Position numbers and translations under genes: made by a program. This document shows positions 6,574 through 14,696 of a DNA stretch of 38,173 bases, in pieces. The DNA comes from CAYVAR01 sp964449675. GTDB taxonomy: Bacteria; Patescibacteriota; Microgenomatia; UBA10105; UBA927. Numbering within the stretch: position 1 is the stretch's first letter; each line of letters opens with the position of its first letter. The stretch is taken from contig CAYVAR010000013.1 of assembly GCA_964449675.1 (NCBI GenBank), forward strand, positions 1 through 38,173, read 5' to 3'. The notes beneath the pieces were generated by a model. The model was not told the origin of the DNA, did not search any database, and saw nothing but the letters and a program-made list of their open reading frames with translations.

Positions 6574-6864
6574 GTGAATACAGTCAAGAACCACTGGCCG
6601 GCGTTGACTGTCGTCGCTGTCACCCTGGTGTTGATCGTTAGCGCCCTTGCGATATCGCCATCAAGCACCATAAACACAATTGTGTTACTCGGTGGCGTTA
6701 TCGCAGTGATCGCCGTAATTGCTATAGCGATCTGGGCGCTGTCCAAATTCGTACCTTGGGCAGATAAGAAATACGGCAAGAGGATTAGTATGTCGCTTGT
6801 CACAATGATCCTGCTCGCCGTAATTATCTTCGTCGGCGCGTTAACGAAATTCAGATTTCACTAG
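6574..6864 (+). CDS. small membrane protein, three hydrophobic segments
   Basis: A 96-aa protein starting at GTG (VNTVKNHWPALTVVAVTLVL). Hydrophobic segments lie at about residues 9-26, 32-54 and 72-90, separated by the basic loop DKKYGKRIS. No family is recognised. The start is set by AAAGGAGA 6 nt upstream; the longer frame from 6457 translates leader hairpins. Codons are GC-rich compared with flanking genes, as for the genes at 1460 and 34489. It forms a monocistronic unit: its own promoter, a structured leader and a strong terminator. Confidence 0.65.
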   Translation: MNTVKNHWPALTVVAVTLVLIVSALAISPSSTINTIVLLGGVIAVIAVIAIAIWALSKFVPWADKKYGKRISMSLVTMILLAVIIFVGALTKFRFH

Positions 6865-6886
6865 CAGCCTTTCTGCTTGGACCTTT

Positions 6887-6943
6887 GGTGGCGGTGCGAT
6901 TTCGCACTATCTTTTGCTCTTTCGCGCCGCCACCATTTGTTCT
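6887..6943 (+). terminator. intrinsic terminator
   Basis: GGTGGCGG (6887-6894) pairs with CCGCCACC (6927-6934), followed by ATTTGTTCTT. An inner perfect hairpin GTGCGATTTCGCAC lies at 6894-6907. Confidence 0.75.
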
Positions 6944-7084
6944 TCTGATCCATTGTTATTATTACATCAATCCAATAACCAAATCATATACTACACATGA
7001 ATCGATTCATGTATAGTAGCTTTCCCACTCTTTTTTAAGGTTCTCAATTGGTTTATTGGTAGTATTTGTTTATTGGTAGTATTG

Positions 7085-8131
7085 CTATATCCCCAACCGC
7101 TCTCTGGCATGCGTGATTATCTGGCCGATCATCCGGTTGAAATCCCATCCAGCGGCTCGCGCGGCAATAGGATAGTAGGAAACAACATTAAGATTTGGCA
7201 TCATCCCCGGAAGCGTATTGATTTCGAGCAAATGCGGCTTTCCCTCGCTATCGCATCTTAGATCAATCCGCGCGATATCCCGACAGTTGAGTACTGTGTA
7301 GGCATTGATACATAGCTCTTCAATAAGTTTTTCAAGCGTCGGCGTAAGCTTCGCCGGGCAATGATAGGCGATGTGGGGGTTAGGAAGCGTATCTTCAAAA
7401 AACCACTTGGCCTCATAGGAAGCAAATTTTTTCATAGTATCCGGAAAAATATCATAATTTTGCTCAACTATTGGAAGAATGTATGGTTGTGATAAATGGG
7501 CTTGCCCTGAGGCGACCGAAGGGTTACCAAGGACTGCGACAGTAAATTCCCTCCCTGACATGAACTCCTCAACGATCACCCCGTTACCAAACGCCTTTCT
7601 CGTATCCCGGATTTTTTTCACTAGTCGATTGGGATCCTCGACTAGATTATCGTTAAACACACCCTTACTCGACCCTTCACTATTCGGCTTAACAATGACA
7701 GGAAAACGTAGTCCCTCCACATATGGTTTTTCCTTTATACCAATTTCTACAAATCGCGGTGTCGGAAGGCCATGGAATTGCCAGACTTTTTTGGTAAGTG
7801 ACTTATCAAGCGTGATTGCATCAGCCAAAGCTCCTGAGTGCGTGTACGGGATCCCAAGCATCTCAAGCATCGCAGGAATCTGCGCTTCACGCAATTCACC
7901 GCGCAGTCCTTCTGCGATATTAAAAACGAGGTCTATTTTTCCCTTTAATTTTTGAAGTTTCCCGTATGCATCTTCATCCGCTTCGATATCTATGCACTCG
8001 TAACCACTAGCGACAATCGCATCATGAATGGCGGATATGGTTTCCGGCTCGTCAAATTCTGCTTCATCCTGCGCTTCTTTATCAAGCGCGGGCTTGGTGT
8101 GACGAACGTTATAGATAAAAGCAACGTGCAT
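7085..8131 (-). CDS. ddl: D-alanine-D-alanine ligase / ATP-grasp
   Basis: A 348-aa ATP-grasp enzyme making D-Ala-D-Ala (or a related dipeptide) for peptidoglycan. Visible: GKIDLVFNIAEGLRGELREA (the N-terminal Glu region), LGIPYTHSGALADAITLDK, FPVIVKPNSEGSSKGV (ATP-binding Lys and glycine/serine loop), VEEFMSGREFTVAVLG, ARIDLRCDSEGKPHLLEIN and LPGMMP (Mg-binding Asp, Glu, Asn). ATG 8131 was chosen because MHVAFIYNVRH is the first strand of the fold; the 23 upstream codons lack homology. A repeat-derived insert (PSVASGQAHLSQPY) sits after VLGN. It is divergent from the Fic gene. The specificity loop cannot be decided by eye. Confidence 0.88.
   Translation of the reverse strand: MHVAFIYNVRHTKPALDKEAQDEAEFDEPETISAIHDAIVASGYECIDIEADEDAYGKLQKLKGKIDLVFNIAEGLRGELREAQIPAMLEMLGIPYTHSGALADAITLDKSLTKKVWQFHGLPTPRFVEIGIKEKPYVEGLRFPVIVKPNSEGSSKGVFNDNLVEDPNRLVKKIRDTRKAFGNGVIVEEFMSGREFTVAVLGNPSVASGQAHLSQPYILPIVEQNYDIFPDTMKKFASYEAKWFFEDTLPNPHIAYHCPAKLTPTLEKLIEELCINAYTVLNCRDIARIDLRCDSEGKPHLLEINTLPGMMPNLNVVSYYPIAARAAGWDFNRMIGQIITHARERLGI
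7505..7523. repeat. GTCGAAG-family repeat inside ddl
   Basis: CCCTGAGGCGACCGAAGGG, a variant of the CCCTGAG...GAAGGG element, extends a surface loop in the ligase while keeping frame. Confidence 0.7.
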
Positions 8132-8190
8132 GATGTATTTTACACTACTGCATTGATGGCATTTGTAAAGAGGGGAAATTGTATAGGGAG

Positions 8191-8222
8191 TTGACAACAT
8201 TGAAGTATTACGTTATACTTCA
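8191..8222 (+). promoter_or_regulatory. fic promoter with overlapping palindromic operator
   Basis: TTGACA (8191-8196), a 17-nt spacer and TATACT (8214-8219), then 8 nt to the ATG at 8228, so the mRNA is probably leaderless. A 22-bp near-perfect palindrome (8201-8222; arms TGAAGTAT/ATACTTCA, centre TACGTT, mismatches only at one symmetric pair) covers the spacer and the -10. Operator function is inferred; the MerR-like domain of the Fic protein is a candidate binder. Confidence 0.75.
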
Positions 8223-8227
8223 TATAT

Positions 8228-9205
8228 ATGAAACAGCTTCTCTCCGCTCTTGAGGTCAAAAAACGGCAACTGGACATGTACCAGCCGTTACCCACGGATC
8301 TTGTCCGCAATCTCAAGGATTGGTTTAAAATCGAGTTAACCTATACCTCCAATGCCATTGAGGGCAATACCCTTTCGCGGGCAGAAACAGCCCTCGTCGT
8401 GGAAAAAGGCCTCACCGTGGAGGGCAAGACGCTCGTCGAGCATCTTGAGGCAGTCAATCATGCGCAAGCACTCCAGTATCTAACTCCTCTCACTCGTCTT
8501 ACACGCGGTAACCTCACCCAACACCATATCCTCGAGCTCCATCGCTTAATCCTCCAAAAGATCGACGATGCCAACGCCGGTCGGTGTCGGACGGTGTCGG
8601 TGCGGATCGCCGGATCACGGGCCATCATGCCCAACCCGGCGAAAGTCCCTCGCCTCATGGACGAATTCATCGCGTGGCTCCATGCGGCTTCCGGCAATGA
8701 GCTTGTCGTTGCAGCCGATGCCCACTTCAAGCTCGTCAGCATCCACCCCTTTGTCGATGGGAATGGCCGCACCGCGCGCCTCCTCATGAACCTCCTCTTG
8801 ATGCAGTCTGGCTATCCGCCTGCCATTATCCGTAAAGAAGATCGGAGACGCTACATTGCGAGCATCGAGGCAGGACAGCTTGGTAAATCACTCGACGACT
8901 ATTACACACTTATTTTTGCATCTGTTGATCGATCGCTTGATATTTATCTTGATGCAATTGAGGAAAAAGAAGAAGTCTCAAAAATTACCTTCAAGCCGCT
9001 TATCAAAATTGGAGAACTGGCCAAGCTTACGGACGAAACCGTCCCTACAATCCGCTACTGGACCCGCGAGGGCCTTCTCTCGGTAGCTGCGCGTTCACCG
9101 GGTGGGTATCAACTCTACGCCCAAAGCCAGGTTGGTATAGTCAAAAAGATCAAAAAGTTCAAGGACAAACGCCTGACCCTCGCGGAAATCAAAAAAGCGC
9201 TTTAG
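8228..9205 (+). CDS. Fic-family AMP-transferase fused to MerR-type HTH
   Basis: A 325-aa protein. The N-terminal inhibitory helix motif SNAIEG (residues 41-46, S/TxxxEG/N) marks a class II autoinhibited Fic. The Fic/DOC domain has the catalytic HPFVDGNGRTAR at 173-184 and a flap region around 118-135. After about residue 245 comes a MerR-like winged HTH (LIKIGELAKLTDETVPTIRY...GYQLYAQ) to the end. Fic enzymes transfer AMP (or other nucleotides) from NTP to protein hydroxyls. The fused HTH and the palindrome over the promoter suggest autoregulation. The tail overlaps the convergent ATPase gene by 4 nt. Confidence 0.9.
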   Translation: MKQLLSALEVKKRQLDMYQPLPTDLVRNLKDWFKIELTYTSNAIEGNTLSRAETALVVEKGLTVEGKTLVEHLEAVNHAQALQYLTPLTRLTRGNLTQHHILELHRLILQKIDDANAGRCRTVSVRIAGSRAIMPNPAKVPRLMDEFIAWLHAASGNELVVAADAHFKLVSIHPFVDGNGRTARLLMNLLLMQSGYPPAIIRKEDRRRYIASIEAGQLGKSLDDYYTLIFASVDRSLDIYLDAIEEKEEVSKITFKPLIKIGELAKLTDETVPTIRYWTREGLLSVAARSPGGYQLYAQSQVGIVKKIKKFKDKRLTLAEIKKAL

Positions 9206-11550
9206 AGCCTTGCGCGTTGAGCTATTTCTGCTTCGACGAGTTCCTGACTTCTCCCATATTTCAGGCGAGACAGCTGTATTATGGCTTCTGCAACTTTGGG
9301 ATTTTTGGCTGCATTCACTTGTATCATATCTTTCGTCAAATCCATGCTAAAGGGTTTGACTGGTTCATTTTTTACAATGGTTTTGAGGTACGCATTATAT
9401 TTGTCGATATTGATAAGGTCAGCCTCATTAAACGTCGGCTGAAACTCATGTTGCAGGTAGTTTGCATCAGTGACCCCCACACGGAATGCGATAAGCGTGC
9501 CGACGTTACCAAAGACTGCGTTTTTCACTTCCTCCTCCATTTGCCCGATAAATTGGTTTGCGACGATTAGGTTGAGGCGGTACTTCCGCGCTTCAGATAG
9601 TATTTGAGCAAAGTCAGGGGTAGCAAAATTTTGAAACTCATCAACATACAAGTAAAAATCCCGCCTATCATTTTCCGGAATCTCCTGCCTACTCATCGCT
9701 GAAATAAGGATGCGTGGTACGAGAATAAGCCCTAAGAAATTACTATTTTCCTCCCCAATTTTTCCTTTGGAAAGATTCACAAGGAGTATTTTTCCTTCAT
9801 CCATGACTTTGCGCATATCATAACTAGACTGCGATTGGCCGATGATATTTCTCATGAGTTTGTTAGTGACAAACCTACCGAATTTAGAAACGATATAATC
9901 AAGGACTTCTGATTTATGAAAATCTGCCGTTTGGGCTATCTGATCGGTCCAATATCGTCGAATGATGGGATCTTGGACCTTTGGTAAAAGCTCCTGGACA
10001 AATGAACTATCGGTAAGTACGCGGACTATTTCCACAAAGGTATTTCCTGGTTCGCACATGACCGTTAACATCGCATTTCTGATGGCATGCTCAAACCGGG
10101 GACCTATGATGCCGGTTTTCATGGGATCATAGAGTTTATACATGAGTCCAACAATGGCTGTAGCGACAAAATGTTTTTGCTGTTCTGTTTTGGCCTCTAG
10201 CATATTGAGCCCCATCGGTCGCTCGCCGTCACTTGGGTCAAAGTAAATAACGTCCTCAGCCCTCTGTGGCGGGATACGTGACAATATTCCATCAATAAGA
10301 TCGCCGTGAGGATCAACGACGGCAACGCCTTTTCCGGCTAATATATCTTGAATCGCCATTTCCTCAAGGAGTTGGCTTTTCCCAGTACCGGTTTTCCCAA
10401 TGATATAGACATGTCGCCTTCTATCATCTTCTCCAAGATAAATAGGCCGTTCCACACCGCGGTACTTCGATACTCCCAAAAATAAACCGCTATTGGGAAT
10501 TTGGGAAGGTGCCGGCGCCCGCTTAGCATTGAGCCAAAAGATATGCGCAGTCTCAACGGATTTATTGGGAAAATGATAGATAGTTGCCAGTTCATCACTA
10601 TTGAGGATGCTGTATTGTGGGACAAAGGGAATATTTAAAATCGGAAAATACCGGTAGATAAAATCGAGCATAAAAAGTTTCTTAAGCGGTAACTTTGCTT
10701 TGGTAAAGTAATTGTTATCTGACGTAAACTGTTGAAACGAACTGAGGAGATTTTCTAAATGCATGTTTGCCGACTCTTCGTTTGTCGATGATATGACCAG
10801 ACGAACAACCGTGTTAAATCCTGGCTTACTGGTTTTTTGTTCTATTGCTTCAAGGGATTTGGGGTCAACTTTAAAACTTGCTTTTTCTGGATTTGCTTCA
10901 TCTTTTTTCGTCTTTGATATATATCCTCTCCCCTGGGATCGCCATGTACTTGCTGCTGGCTGAATCAGAATCTGAACTGCTGCTCCTTCCCCTTCTTGCA
11001 TCTTGGCAAGGACTGACGTTATAGAAGAAAGAGGGTCTGTGGGTAAATCTCGAAATATGCGTATCGGAAAGTAATTGGAGTTTTTTAGCGTAATAGCCGC
11101 AAAGGCTACTTTTCCAGTTTCGGAAAAAATGTTGTACTCTTCAACTTCTTTAATGTCTGCACCAGGATAGGCGCCGTGAATTTGTTTTTCTACTAAATCC
11201 ATAAGTCTTCTGGGTACGGACACATAAAAACGAATATCTTCCCGTTTTGCTGCAATTTCAAACGACATATGTTCTTGCGGCTTGAGGAATGAAAAAAATC
11301 CTCCTTTGTGGACACTGTGAAGGCTTGCAAACATCTGCTCAGCTGCATCAATTTTTATTTCGTTATCCCGAGGAACTGCGACCTGTAAAAGAACGTACTC
11401 AAGGGATTGCTCTTCGCGATTTCTATATTTCCAATAAAGAAACGCAATGTAGCCAAGGAGCGTAAGTCCAGCAAAAAATAGTGCCAAAAAAACAAAACTG
11501 ATGGCAAGTAGCTGTAATTTATAGGTGAGATCTAAAAATTGTTCCGGCAT
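9202..11550 (-). CDS. conjugation-type ATPase (TraG/VirD4-like, DUF87/TraM-recognition)
   Basis: A 782-aa protein with one N-terminal membrane helix (about 13-40), a long N-terminal region found in the CPR members (about 50-340), then the motor: Walker A IGKTGTGKSQ (about 384-393), VVDPHGDLIDGIL, Walker B FYLYVDEFQNF (about 625) and IVANQFIGQ. It resembles coupling-protein/HerA-type ATPases that pump DNA or assemble secretion machines. No relaxase or other T4SS component is in the window, so a role in conjugation is uncertain; in CPR such genes occur chromosomally and may serve pilus or DNA-handling functions. The 152-aa gene just upstream is a likely partner. Confidence 0.85.
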   Translation of the reverse strand: MPEQFLDLTYKLQLLAISFVFLALFFAGLTLLGYIAFLYWKYRNREEQSLEYVLLQVAVPRDNEIKIDAAEQMFASLHSVHKGGFFSFLKPQEHMSFEIAAKREDIRFYVSVPRRLMDLVEKQIHGAYPGADIKEVEEYNIFSETGKVAFAAITLKNSNYFPIRIFRDLPTDPLSSITSVLAKMQEGEGAAVQILIQPAASTWRSQGRGYISKTKKDEANPEKASFKVDPKSLEAIEQKTSKPGFNTVVRLVISSTNEESANMHLENLLSSFQQFTSDNNYFTKAKLPLKKLFMLDFIYRYFPILNIPFVPQYSILNSDELATIYHFPNKSVETAHIFWLNAKRAPAPSQIPNSGLFLGVSKYRGVERPIYLGEDDRRRHVYIIGKTGTGKSQLLEEMAIQDILAGKGVAVVDPHGDLIDGILSRIPPQRAEDVIYFDPSDGERPMGLNMLEAKTEQQKHFVATAIVGLMYKLYDPMKTGIIGPRFEHAIRNAMLTVMCEPGNTFVEIVRVLTDSSFVQELLPKVQDPIIRRYWTDQIAQTADFHKSEVLDYIVSKFGRFVTNKLMRNIIGQSQSSYDMRKVMDEGKILLVNLSKGKIGEENSNFLGLILVPRILISAMSRQEIPENDRRDFYLYVDEFQNFATPDFAQILSEARKYRLNLIVANQFIGQMEEEVKNAVFGNVGTLIAFRVGVTDANYLQHEFQPTFNEADLINIDKYNAYLKTIVKNEPVKPFSMDLTKDMIQVNAAKNPKVAEAIIQLSRLKYGRSQELVEAEIAQRARL

Positions 11551-11551
11551 A

Positions 11552-11651
11552 ACTAAAGCTCAAAACTCAAATGTCAAAACTCAAAGCCACATCTAAAAAC
11601 TTAAAAACTGTAATCCCAAGTAGATTTGAGTTTTGCGTTTTGAGTTTTTCA
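11552..11651. repeat. AAACTCAAA inverted repeat
   Basis: CTCAAAACTCAAATGTCAAA on the left is complementary to TTTGAGTTTTGCGTTTTGAG on the right. A second copy lies at 19163-19272. It fills the gap between the ATPase and its upstream neighbour. Confidence 0.75.
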
Positions 11652-11655
11652 TTTA

Positions 11656-12114
11656 TCACTTTTTGTTTCCAGTTAGACCACTGTGTAATTGCTTTATCTT
11701 CCTCACGCACCACTCCGCTAGCCACCGCCAGGAACTGGTGATACTCTGATGCAAGCCCTTGGCAATCTGGTCATCGGTAAGTGGGAGTGTAACCGTTGAT
11801 CCGCTCGCTACGGGCGTCGTGGGTCCACTTGGTTTTACCCCTAACTGTTGGACGTTTTGAGGAAGAGCGACAGAAGTCGGTTGCACTTTAACGCCAACGC
11901 TTGCAACTTCATGGGTAAGCTCTACCTCATGTGTACCAATATCTTTAAGCGGTGGCGTTTCCCCACTTCGAATTCCCCCAACCTCTAATTCCTTATTTAT
12001 CGAGCCTGTGCCAACTCCTGAAGAATTTTGTGAGCTGTTTGATTGGTCGGATTGGTCGGATTGCCTGCCTGCCGGCGAGGCAGGAGTTATTAGTTGGATT
12101 GGTTTATTCCCCAT
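11656..12114 (-). CDS. hypothetical, disordered N-terminus, probable ATPase partner
   Basis: A 152-aa protein. Residues 1-45 are Ser/Gln/Asn-rich and partly repeat-encoded: TPASPAGRQ comes from a CCTGCCTGCCGGCGAGGCAGG-like palindrome near 12062-12083 and SDQSDQS from a short tandem. The middle is Val/Pro/Thr-rich and the C-terminus (LPLTDDQIAKGLHQSITSSW then WLAEWCVRKIKQLH) is an amphipathic helical segment that looks like the conserved part. Co-orientation with the ATPase gene suggests a joint role. No function can be assigned. Confidence 0.6.
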   Translation of the reverse strand: MGNKPIQLITPASPAGRQSDQSDQSNSSQNSSGVGTGSINKELEVGGIRSGETPPLKDIGTHEVELTHEVASVGVKVQPTSVALPQNVQQLGVKPSGPTTPVASGSTVTLPLTDDQIAKGLHQSITSSWRWLAEWCVRKIKQLHSGLTGNKK

Positions 12115-12146
12115 ACGTATTCATCATAGCACGAGCATACTGCAAA

Positions 12147-12178
12147 AAACAGTGTAAAAATGATATGATTGGCTTATT
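12147..12178 (+). promoter_or_regulatory. extended -10 promoter of the Asn-synthetase-like gene
   Basis: TGATATGAT (12161-12169) is an extended -10. Only 9 nt separate it from the ATG at 12179, so the message is near-leaderless. No good -35 is visible. Confidence 0.45.
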
Positions 12179-13705
12179 ATGACAATACCAAAAGAAATAA
12201 AGTTATTAGATAACTTACCAATCATCTCTATCCCAGAGTTATCACTCGATGTGAGTATTGCGGTTTCAGCGGGTGACGTTCGGGCTGTCGATTGTCTCCC
12301 GCATGCCCCAACCCTTCGCGAACTTCGACTCGTCGTGCCACATCTTAAAGAAAAATCCGGTCTGGTGAAGGCAGAACGAGGAGAATGGACTGCTGATTTT
12401 ATCAATTATGACATTGTCCAACCCGAAGACCTCCTACCTGGTTATGTACTCGCAGAATGTATTTCTCGCCCGGAGACACTAAGACAAGAGCGTAACAGGT
12501 GGGTTGCTGAAGGTGGGGAACGAGCAATGGTAATATTGCCTCCCAGTGGGTGGGTCGTTCCCGATGAAAGAGGTCGACTTTATGATGAAAAGACGGCTCT
12601 CCCATTGCATACTACACAAAATCCACTAGATCCTCGAGCGAAAGATTCACTCTACGCATATTTTTGGCGATCCAAACCGGGAACCGGTGTGCGGGCGGTA
12701 AACCGAGAATGTGAACGTGTTGCCATAAGTGCATTCGAAGTAAGTGCTACGCAATCACCTGATTTTTCTCACTGGAATATAGGCGTTCGAAAAATTCACA
12801 GATACCACACGGCACCATTAGAACTACCTCAAAACGAACCTCTGAACATTACAACTGATGTGTCCATAACAATCAGGCAGGCCCTACAAGAAGCTATTGC
12901 CGCGAAACGAGCGGATGCTCTCATGTTGTCAGGAGGAATAGATTCAAGCTTCTTAGCCGCGCTAGATCCTACCATACCAGCATTCACTGCAGTACTCGAG
13001 GGCCATGGAGAAGACCTCAATTACGCACAACGTATCACAGATTTTTTAGGAATACATTGGTATGGTATTGAACTTTCAGAACAGGAGTCGTTACATCGTT
13101 TAAGAGAGCTTATTTATCTCACGCGAACGTACGACCCTGCGCTCCTCAACGACATTCCGCTCTATGCGGCCATGATACATGCCGCCAGTCTTGGTGCCAG
13201 AGTGATACGAACCGGTGACTTTGCCGATACGTTATTTATAGGGTACGAATATCTCTGGACTGAACCTGACCTCAAACAATATATCACGATACTCCTCCCT
13301 CATCTGACGCTTGCCTCGGGAAGACTTGCTACCATCATGGGGTTGGACACCCATTTCCCCTATCTTCATCCCCGAGTTCTTGATGTTGGCATGAAGCTAA
13401 AAAAACAAGATAATTTAGCTAGAGTACGTACATCCAGTCCGGGCGATACAATAGGGCGGTTTACACAAAGCCAAAGCGATGATCATACTTGGAGTAAAAT
13501 CGCGCTACGGAGGGCGGCGCTTCCTCTTTTGCCTATCGGTACGGTATTCCGCAGTAAGGCAGATCTAGAATTTGGATCTGGCATGTACCGACTAGAAAAA
13601 CGTCTTGAAGCGCTAGTGACAAAAACGCAACTTGATCACTACCATAAACAAGGGAAGCGTTTTTGGAATAAGATGCATGCCGCCATCTATAGCATATATC
13701 AGTAA
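12179..13705 (+). CDS. asparagine-synthetase-like PP-loop enzyme without glutaminase domain
   Basis: A 508-aa protein. The PP-loop SGGIDSSFLA is at 251-260, with a following FTAVLEGHGEDLNYAQRITD, RTGDFADTLFIGYEYLW (pyrophosphate/substrate loop) and FPYLHPRVLDVGMKLK, all typical of the Asn_synthase domain. The N-terminal 240 residues are not the Ntn glutamine amidotransferase: there is no Cys2, and the sequence is unfamiliar with SPEW-like and basic stretches. It therefore probably activates a carboxylate with ATP and uses ammonia or another amine, as in amidotransferases of natural-product or modification pathways. The TAA stop is followed without any NTG codon by an open zinc-ribbon frame (13706-13849). 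Confidence 0.75.
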   Translation: MTIPKEIKLLDNLPIISIPELSLDVSIAVSAGDVRAVDCLPHAPTLRELRLVVPHLKEKSGLVKAERGEWTADFINYDIVQPEDLLPGYVLAECISRPETLRQERNRWVAEGGERAMVILPPSGWVVPDERGRLYDEKTALPLHTTQNPLDPRAKDSLYAYFWRSKPGTGVRAVNRECERVAISAFEVSATQSPDFSHWNIGVRKIHRYHTAPLELPQNEPLNITTDVSITIRQALQEAIAAKRADALMLSGGIDSSFLAALDPTIPAFTAVLEGHGEDLNYAQRITDFLGIHWYGIELSEQESLHRLRELIYLTRTYDPALLNDIPLYAAMIHAASLGARVIRTGDFADTLFIGYEYLWTEPDLKQYITILLPHLTLASGRLATIMGLDTHFPYLHPRVLDVGMKLKKQDNLARVRTSSPGDTIGRFTQSQSDDHTWSKIALRRAALPLLPIGTVFRSKADLEFGSGMYRLEKRLEALVTKTQLDHYHKQGKRFWNKMHAAIYSIYQ

Positions 13706-13849
13706 CTCAATATCCAACCCACTCCGCCGCAAAACGAAAATGAATATTCGTGCACATGGTGTGCTGGTGGCATCGAGAAAGGAAGACACCACTGTATCAC
13801 TTGTGGAGCCTACCCTGCCAACCAAGAACGAGAGATTCTTCATGAATAA
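13706..13849 (+). pseudogene. zinc-ribbon reading frame directly behind the stop of the PP-loop gene
   Basis: In the same frame as the upstream gene, right after TAA 13703-13705, 47 codons remain open. They start LNIQPTPPQNENEYSCTWC and contain a C-x2-C...H-H-C-x2-C-G zinc knuckle pair (CTWCAGG... and HHCITCGAYP), ending in TAA 13847-13849. No ATG, GTG, TTG or CTG precedes the knuckle in this frame. It is either a C-terminal domain cut off by a nonsense change (Gln CAA to TAA is one step) or reached by readthrough. It competes with the overlapping frame starting at ATG 13740. Confidence 0.55.
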
Positions 13850-14438
13850 ATATCATCCCCAGTATCTACAATCACTCCAGACAATAAGTAAAGCTCCATC
13901 TAAATATATCGAGCTCATTTTGGTAAACCCACCTATCAAACAACAAAAGTTCATGCCCTTACTTGTATTCTATCCGTTCCGCAGACGAGACATATACGAA
14001 CTCATATCTTCCCTACATATCGAGACTGAAGTCTCACTTGATCGATACAAAATTTCACCACAAAAGGCACCCTGGAAATTTCTCTTACTGGAAAATGGGG
14101 CAAAACAAAAAGGCAAAAGTGCAAGAGAGATGAAGATGTACACAAAAAAATCTAAACTACGGGGATTGACGCTTATAGAAGGTTTGTGGCTTGTCGCGGC
14201 CTACCCCGAAATTCTAAAGGATCACGCGGTAGATATGATTGCGACAACGTATAGTCTTGAATGCGTCCCAACGCTCTATTTATGGAATAACCGCAGACAT
14301 CTTTCAGCAATTTCCCCCGACGTACACGATGCACTCTGCGGGGCGCCAATCGTTTATAAGGAAATCCAACTTCACCAGATTCCGTTCGCAGATAGTGGTA
14401 TCAAGCAACTTCAATACAGCTCACCGTCATCACCTTGA
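13842..14438 (+). CDS. hypothetical protein, weakly DUF5701-like
   Basis: A 198-aa protein starting MNKYHPQYLQSLQTI. A central segment LRGLTLIEGLWLVAAYPEIL and a later VPTLYLWNNRRHLSA recall DUF5701 (the 'LTxxEGLxL...P..L' and 'VPxLWxS' segments), but the match is from memory and weak. The ATG overlaps the TAA that ends the zinc-ribbon frame (ATGAATAA), which argues for translational coupling and for this start over ATG 13740. It probably works with the PP-loop enzyme. The 3' end overlaps the convergent immunity gene by 28 nt. Confidence 0.55.
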   Translation: MNKYHPQYLQSLQTISKAPSKYIELILVNPPIKQQKFMPLLVFYPFRRRDIYELISSLHIETEVSLDRYKISPQKAPWKFLLLENGAKQKGKSAREMKMYTKKSKLRGLTLIEGLWLVAAYPEILKDHAVDMIATTYSLECVPTLYLWNNRRHLSAISPDVHDALCGAPIVYKEIQLHQIPFADSGIKQLQYSSPSSP

Positions 14439-14695
14439 ACTTTAGCATTAAGAAGAGAAGCTATTTCTTTTATCTTTTGGATAGAGGCATCGTCTGGAGG
14501 ATTACAATTGATGTTCCCCTTAAAAAACCAAAAAGATAAATTGTCTTTTGTAGCGCGATGAGAAGCAAAATCATCTGTGCCTTCCACAGACTTCAATATG
14601 CCATCATTTTTCAACCGTTCCCACTCTTCATGAGTTATTTTAGGTTCTTCATCTGTCCAATCTCCTTTTTTCGTAATGTGTATTGTGTATGCCAT
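14411..14695 (-). CDS. CdiI-like immunity protein
   Basis: A 94-aa protein starting MAYTIHITKKGDWTDEEPKI. The pattern, an IHITK strand, ITHEEWERL, an aromatic W-rich middle (LSFWFFKG), DASIQKIKEIASLLNAKVQG and the terminal GDDGELY, is that of small immunity proteins encoded beside CdiA-type nuclease toxins. It follows the toxin gene with one intervening base, so they are co-translated. The predicted role is to bind and block the nuclease in the producing cell. The in-frame Met six codons upstream lies inside the toxin gene end; ATG 14695 is preferred. Confidence 0.7.
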   Translation of the reverse strand: MAYTIHITKKGDWTDEEPKITHEEWERLKNDGILKSVEGTDDFASHRATKDNLSFWFFKGNINCNPPDDASIQKIKEIASLLNAKVQGDDGELY

Positions 14696-14696
14696 A

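Noticed and set aside
9202..12114. Complete conjugative or integrative element around the TraG-like ATPase
   Set aside because: No relaxase, VirB-type genes, integrase or flanking repeats nearby; the neighbours are ordinary chromosomal genes.
13632..13841. Upstream start (13632 or ATG 13740) for the 198-aa gene
   Set aside because: It would translate the zinc-ribbon DNA in the wrong frame; the ATG at 13842 overlaps the ribbon's stop, which fits coupling better. ATG 13740 cannot be fully excluded.
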